From Cyathus striatus (Eukaryota; Basidiomycota; Agaricomycetes; Agaricales; Nidulariaceae): 64,000 nucleotides of DNA. This document shows, in pieces, positions 61,320 through 64,000 of this stretch. The number at the start of each line of letters is the position of its first letter. Within the stretch, counting starts at the first letter, position 1. The translations under genes were made by a program, and so were the position numbers. Under the pieces are notes generated by a model, which was not told where the DNA came from, made no database searches, and saw only the letters and a list, made by a program, of their open reading frames with translations. The DNA is taken from NCBI GenBank assembly GCA_025738555.1, contig JAOVFP010000014.1:2728001-2792000 (forward strand). The letters run 5' to 3'.

Positions 61320-63714
61320 TTATACCGAACTTTCAGGTGTCCTTTTATGTTCTAGGTCATTCTCAACTTCGTTGGTAATGTTTATTTTAATGTGACGCAG
61401 AGGTCCGGGCATACTCCCAATCGTTTGAATTGGGCTATTTTCTCCCTGCATCTGCATTCCTGACTCCTTGAGTGACTGGAGCTTTACACGGACAGTGATG
61501 CAGTTGAATGTTATACCCTATACATAACCCAGTGAGTGTTTAAATACCCAGAGGTCGTAAACTGAAGACTTACAACTATCGGTGTAACCCATTCAAGTAG
61601 TACATGAAATGAGTTGCCATGTGAGATGTGTAAAACCATAATTAAGAATTCTGTTAATATCTGTAGAGCTGCAGACTCCATTAAAATCCACATAATGGAG
61701 AATAGTCGTCCTTCTCCAACACGATAGTTGGCTGCTTTTCTGTGGGCACTCCAGAGTCGGTAGCTCATGAGTCCAACAGTGATAACACTCAAAACGAAGG
61801 CAACTGAGTCGTATGTCCAGGACAACCTGTGAAACACAATAGAACTGAATATTGAACTTTGAACCGAATACGCAACACAAATGAGGGAGCCAGAAACTAT
61901 TGACAAATGTAAGCATGAGTTTTCTAGGGCATAAAAAACTGACGAGAATGGCATACTTATATTAATCATAAGTAATATAATTGGCAAAACGATGATCTTC
62001 CAGTCGTAGCTCCATGGTACCCATGTACGATATATCTAAAAGATTTATCAAAACATTACAATAGAGGCATGTAAACCGGGAACTCACTGCCACAGCACTA
62101 CCAAGGGTTTGTTGAGTTCCAAAAAGGAAGTCTTTAAGAATATGATGCCAAGCCTTGGAGTTGTTAAGGTATACATCTGGTCCTGAGCCTTCAGTGAGAC
62201 GCGTATCAACGTAGCCTTGAAGAAGACGGTAAAAATCAGGGGGGCGCCTTCCGAGCAATCCGTGAAAGTAACCTATCCCATCACCCCGTGGGAAGTGGCT
62301 GTGGTCGCGCGCGGAAATGATTGGCGAGTGGCGACCTAATGCAGACGCAGTGCAGACGTATTCTGAGCAAGTGGTCCAGTTCATCAACTGGACCCATCCT
62401 GACCTATCCCGCATTATATCGTCTCTTCTTCAGTGTATTTATTTATCGCTAGTCACATATTTAAAAATCCCCATCAGAAAAAGCTCGACCTGCTACCCTT
62501 TCTTCGGTCTTCGCTACTGGAGCGTGTGTTGCTTGACTTCTTTTTTGCTCATGAGGTAAGTGTACTTGTTCTATTGATTCATTCCATCGGTGATCTGTTT
62601 ATTTACAAGTATGTTGTTTCTGGGTGTCATATGTTGCTAACGTTGGCTGACTTCCGTGCTAGCACAAATTCTACTAGTGCTTCAGACAATCGTTATTACC
62701 ATGTACTGACTTTTAACACACAGTAATATTTCATTTTCGATGTGCCCTAAAATTTATAGGAGAAGAATTATAAACATGAATGGATCAACCAACGAGTATT
62801 GGCTGTTTGGACTTGGTTTGGACTCGATGTTTCATAGTACTGTGTATTGTACATTATGCATATGTATAACCATACTTGCAATATATACTACTATTTAGTA
62901 CATATTTCAGTTAAGCTTGGAATGAAATCATCAATGCATTATAAAGGTATATGAATGTTATACTTTGTCTCTAAGATTAGTATGCGCTCATAAGTTTTTA
63001 CTAATATTTCTCCATTATCAACGCAACTAGTATACTTACTTGGTACACACCGCATCACATACGCTCGTAAGATGTGCAGACATAATTTGGACGTAACTAT
63101 TCTACGATCAGATTACTACCATATAACAGAATACGTGGTGGCACCAAATTTTGTAGTTTTTACTTGGTTTTTACCCCAGTTCATAAGTCGACATACCGCT
63201 TTACTGCTTAGTAGAGTAAAGCATGAGATTCCGGCAACCGATTACAGACCATTTTCACGTGCGGCCACAGCCACTTCCCACGGGGTGATGGGATAGGTTA
63301 CTTTCACGGATTGCTCGGAAGGCGCCCCCCTGGTAAAAATTAATAGCGAGATGAAATGTGGCGATAAAAAACATAATTGCGGAAATGCCTATCATGACCT
63401 TCAAAGTATTCGTGAATAACTTAACCGTCTTCAATTAGATATAACCATTTTTTTTACCAATGTATGACGGTCTTGTCTTCCTTTGTTATAATTTGGATTA
63501 AAGTACAAGTACATTGTCACTCCAAAGAGGCATAGCAAGAGACCTGCATTGCGGGATGATATTGACTTCAGATTCTGACACTAAAAATCCTAACCATATA
63601 ACAGTCCCTAAAGCCAAATAGTTAATGTCCAACTGTTGTGCATCTTATGAAGGCTGGTCTTACCTCAAAGTAAGCAGAAATAAGATATGCTTTTTTGAGA
63701 GATATTTGACCCAT
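61320..63714 (-). pseudogene. Seven-helix membrane protein gene, copy 2, disrupted
   Basis: Exons 63714-63664, 63607-63595 (13-base microexon), 63543-63458, 63398-63333 plus 62228-62088 (one exon split by the element), 62035-61872, 61826-61574 and 61517-61320. Ignoring the insertion, the frame is continuous for 323 residues, so the gene was intact until the transposon landed. Landmarks: GLLYGLLLCLFGVTMYLYFN, INFYRLLQGYVD, IYRTWVPWSYDWKIIVLP, VGLMSYRLWSAHRKAANY, MESAALQILTEF, LEWVTPIV then GITFNCITVRVKLQSL. Membership in the common basidiomycete seven-helix family is clear. Ligand and role are unknown. Confidence 0.8.
62237..63332. mobile_element. hAT-type element in an exon of seven-helix copy 2
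   Basis: Inverted ends starting CAGGGGGGCGCCTTCCGAGC are identical for 68 bases and recognisable for about 83. The 8-base duplication GTAAAAAT lies at 62229-62236 and 63333-63340, and copy 1 (near 25700) is the uninterrupted site. TIR start CAG and 8-base duplication are the hAT hallmarks. At 1096 bases with only short frames it is non-autonomous. Confidence 0.92.
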
Positions 63715-64000
63715 AGTTAGGAGGCGGTTTTAATGTTTACAGAGAGGAACCAAAGACACTATATAGAAATTTGTAAATGTAAGTATGATGGAGATATGCC
63801 AAGTATTATAGGGATCACAACACATACACTGTACATCAGATCAACAGAGTCATACGAGGCAGTTCTGTGGCATTCCAAGGTGCGTTAGTGAGTGATAATG
63901 GATCGAAGTTTAAGTGTATAGTACCCGCATTTCTGAAAAGAAGTGGTTGTTGACTATCCGGGTTGATATACATCTCTGTGCAAGCGGCTATAATTCATTG
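63715..64000. other. 5' flank of seven-helix copy 2, duplicated at 26086-27705
   Basis: Sequence such as CAGAGAGGAAC, TATTATAGGGATCA and GCAAGCGG(C/T)(C/T)ATAATTCATTG-like ends parallels the copy 1 flank. The MITE at 26238 is absent here. The duplication may continue beyond the window edge. Confidence 0.65.

Overview
The window looks like nuclear DNA of a mushroom-forming basidiomycete. The recognisable genes are interrupted by very short introns of about 45-60 bases with GT...AG ends, and the gene families are typical of Agaricomycetes: NACHT and NB-ARC STAND proteins, kinesin-light-chain-type TPR arrays with an HPDTL signature, and a fungal seven-helix membrane family. No species is claimed. 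Protein genes are sparse. Most of the window is transposons, decayed duplicates and a GC-richer dispersed repeat called 'R' here.

Layout: a small three-exon gene (215-934, minus); a decayed NACHT pseudogene bracketed by inverted repeats (1317-5323); a 22-base satellite and GC hairpins (6385-6790); repeat R copy 1 followed by an intact NB-ARC/TPR gene (7545-12844); an apparently usable NACHT gene (14227-16697, minus); a Mutator-like non-autonomous element (17302-18107); R copy 2 followed by a seven-helix pseudogene carrying a hAT-like insertion (18130-26085); a gene-free AT-rich belt of TIR elements, some nested (26238-36985); R copy 3; a young 1.3-kb TIR element carrying its own 224-residue gene (39877-41187); an 816-residue membrane protein gene (43454-45956, minus); R copy 4, itself split by three elements, running into an NB-ARC/TPR pseudogene hit by a tRNA-derived SINE (46500-55640); a Ser/Thr kinase gene (57421-58675, minus); R copy 5; and a second seven-helix gene copy broken by a hAT-type element with 68-base perfect terminal repeats (61320-63714).

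Two segmental duplications organise the window: R plus NB-ARC/TPR (about 7.5-12.8 kb against 49.6-55.6 kb) and R plus seven-helix gene (about 18.1-27.7 kb against 59.2-64.0 kb). The second pair lets each copy serve as the empty site for insertions in the other, which supports several target-site duplications directly. Probably live genes are the NB-ARC/TPR protein, the NACHT protein, the 816-residue membrane protein, the kinase, the small gene at the left edge and the transposon-borne ORF. STAND proteins are presumed intracellular sensors of non-self, so the locus resembles a fast-evolving immunity-type gene neighbourhood embedded in repeats. All exon structures are my own reading of splice signals. 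All repeat calls come from reading the sequence by eye, without an alignment program.
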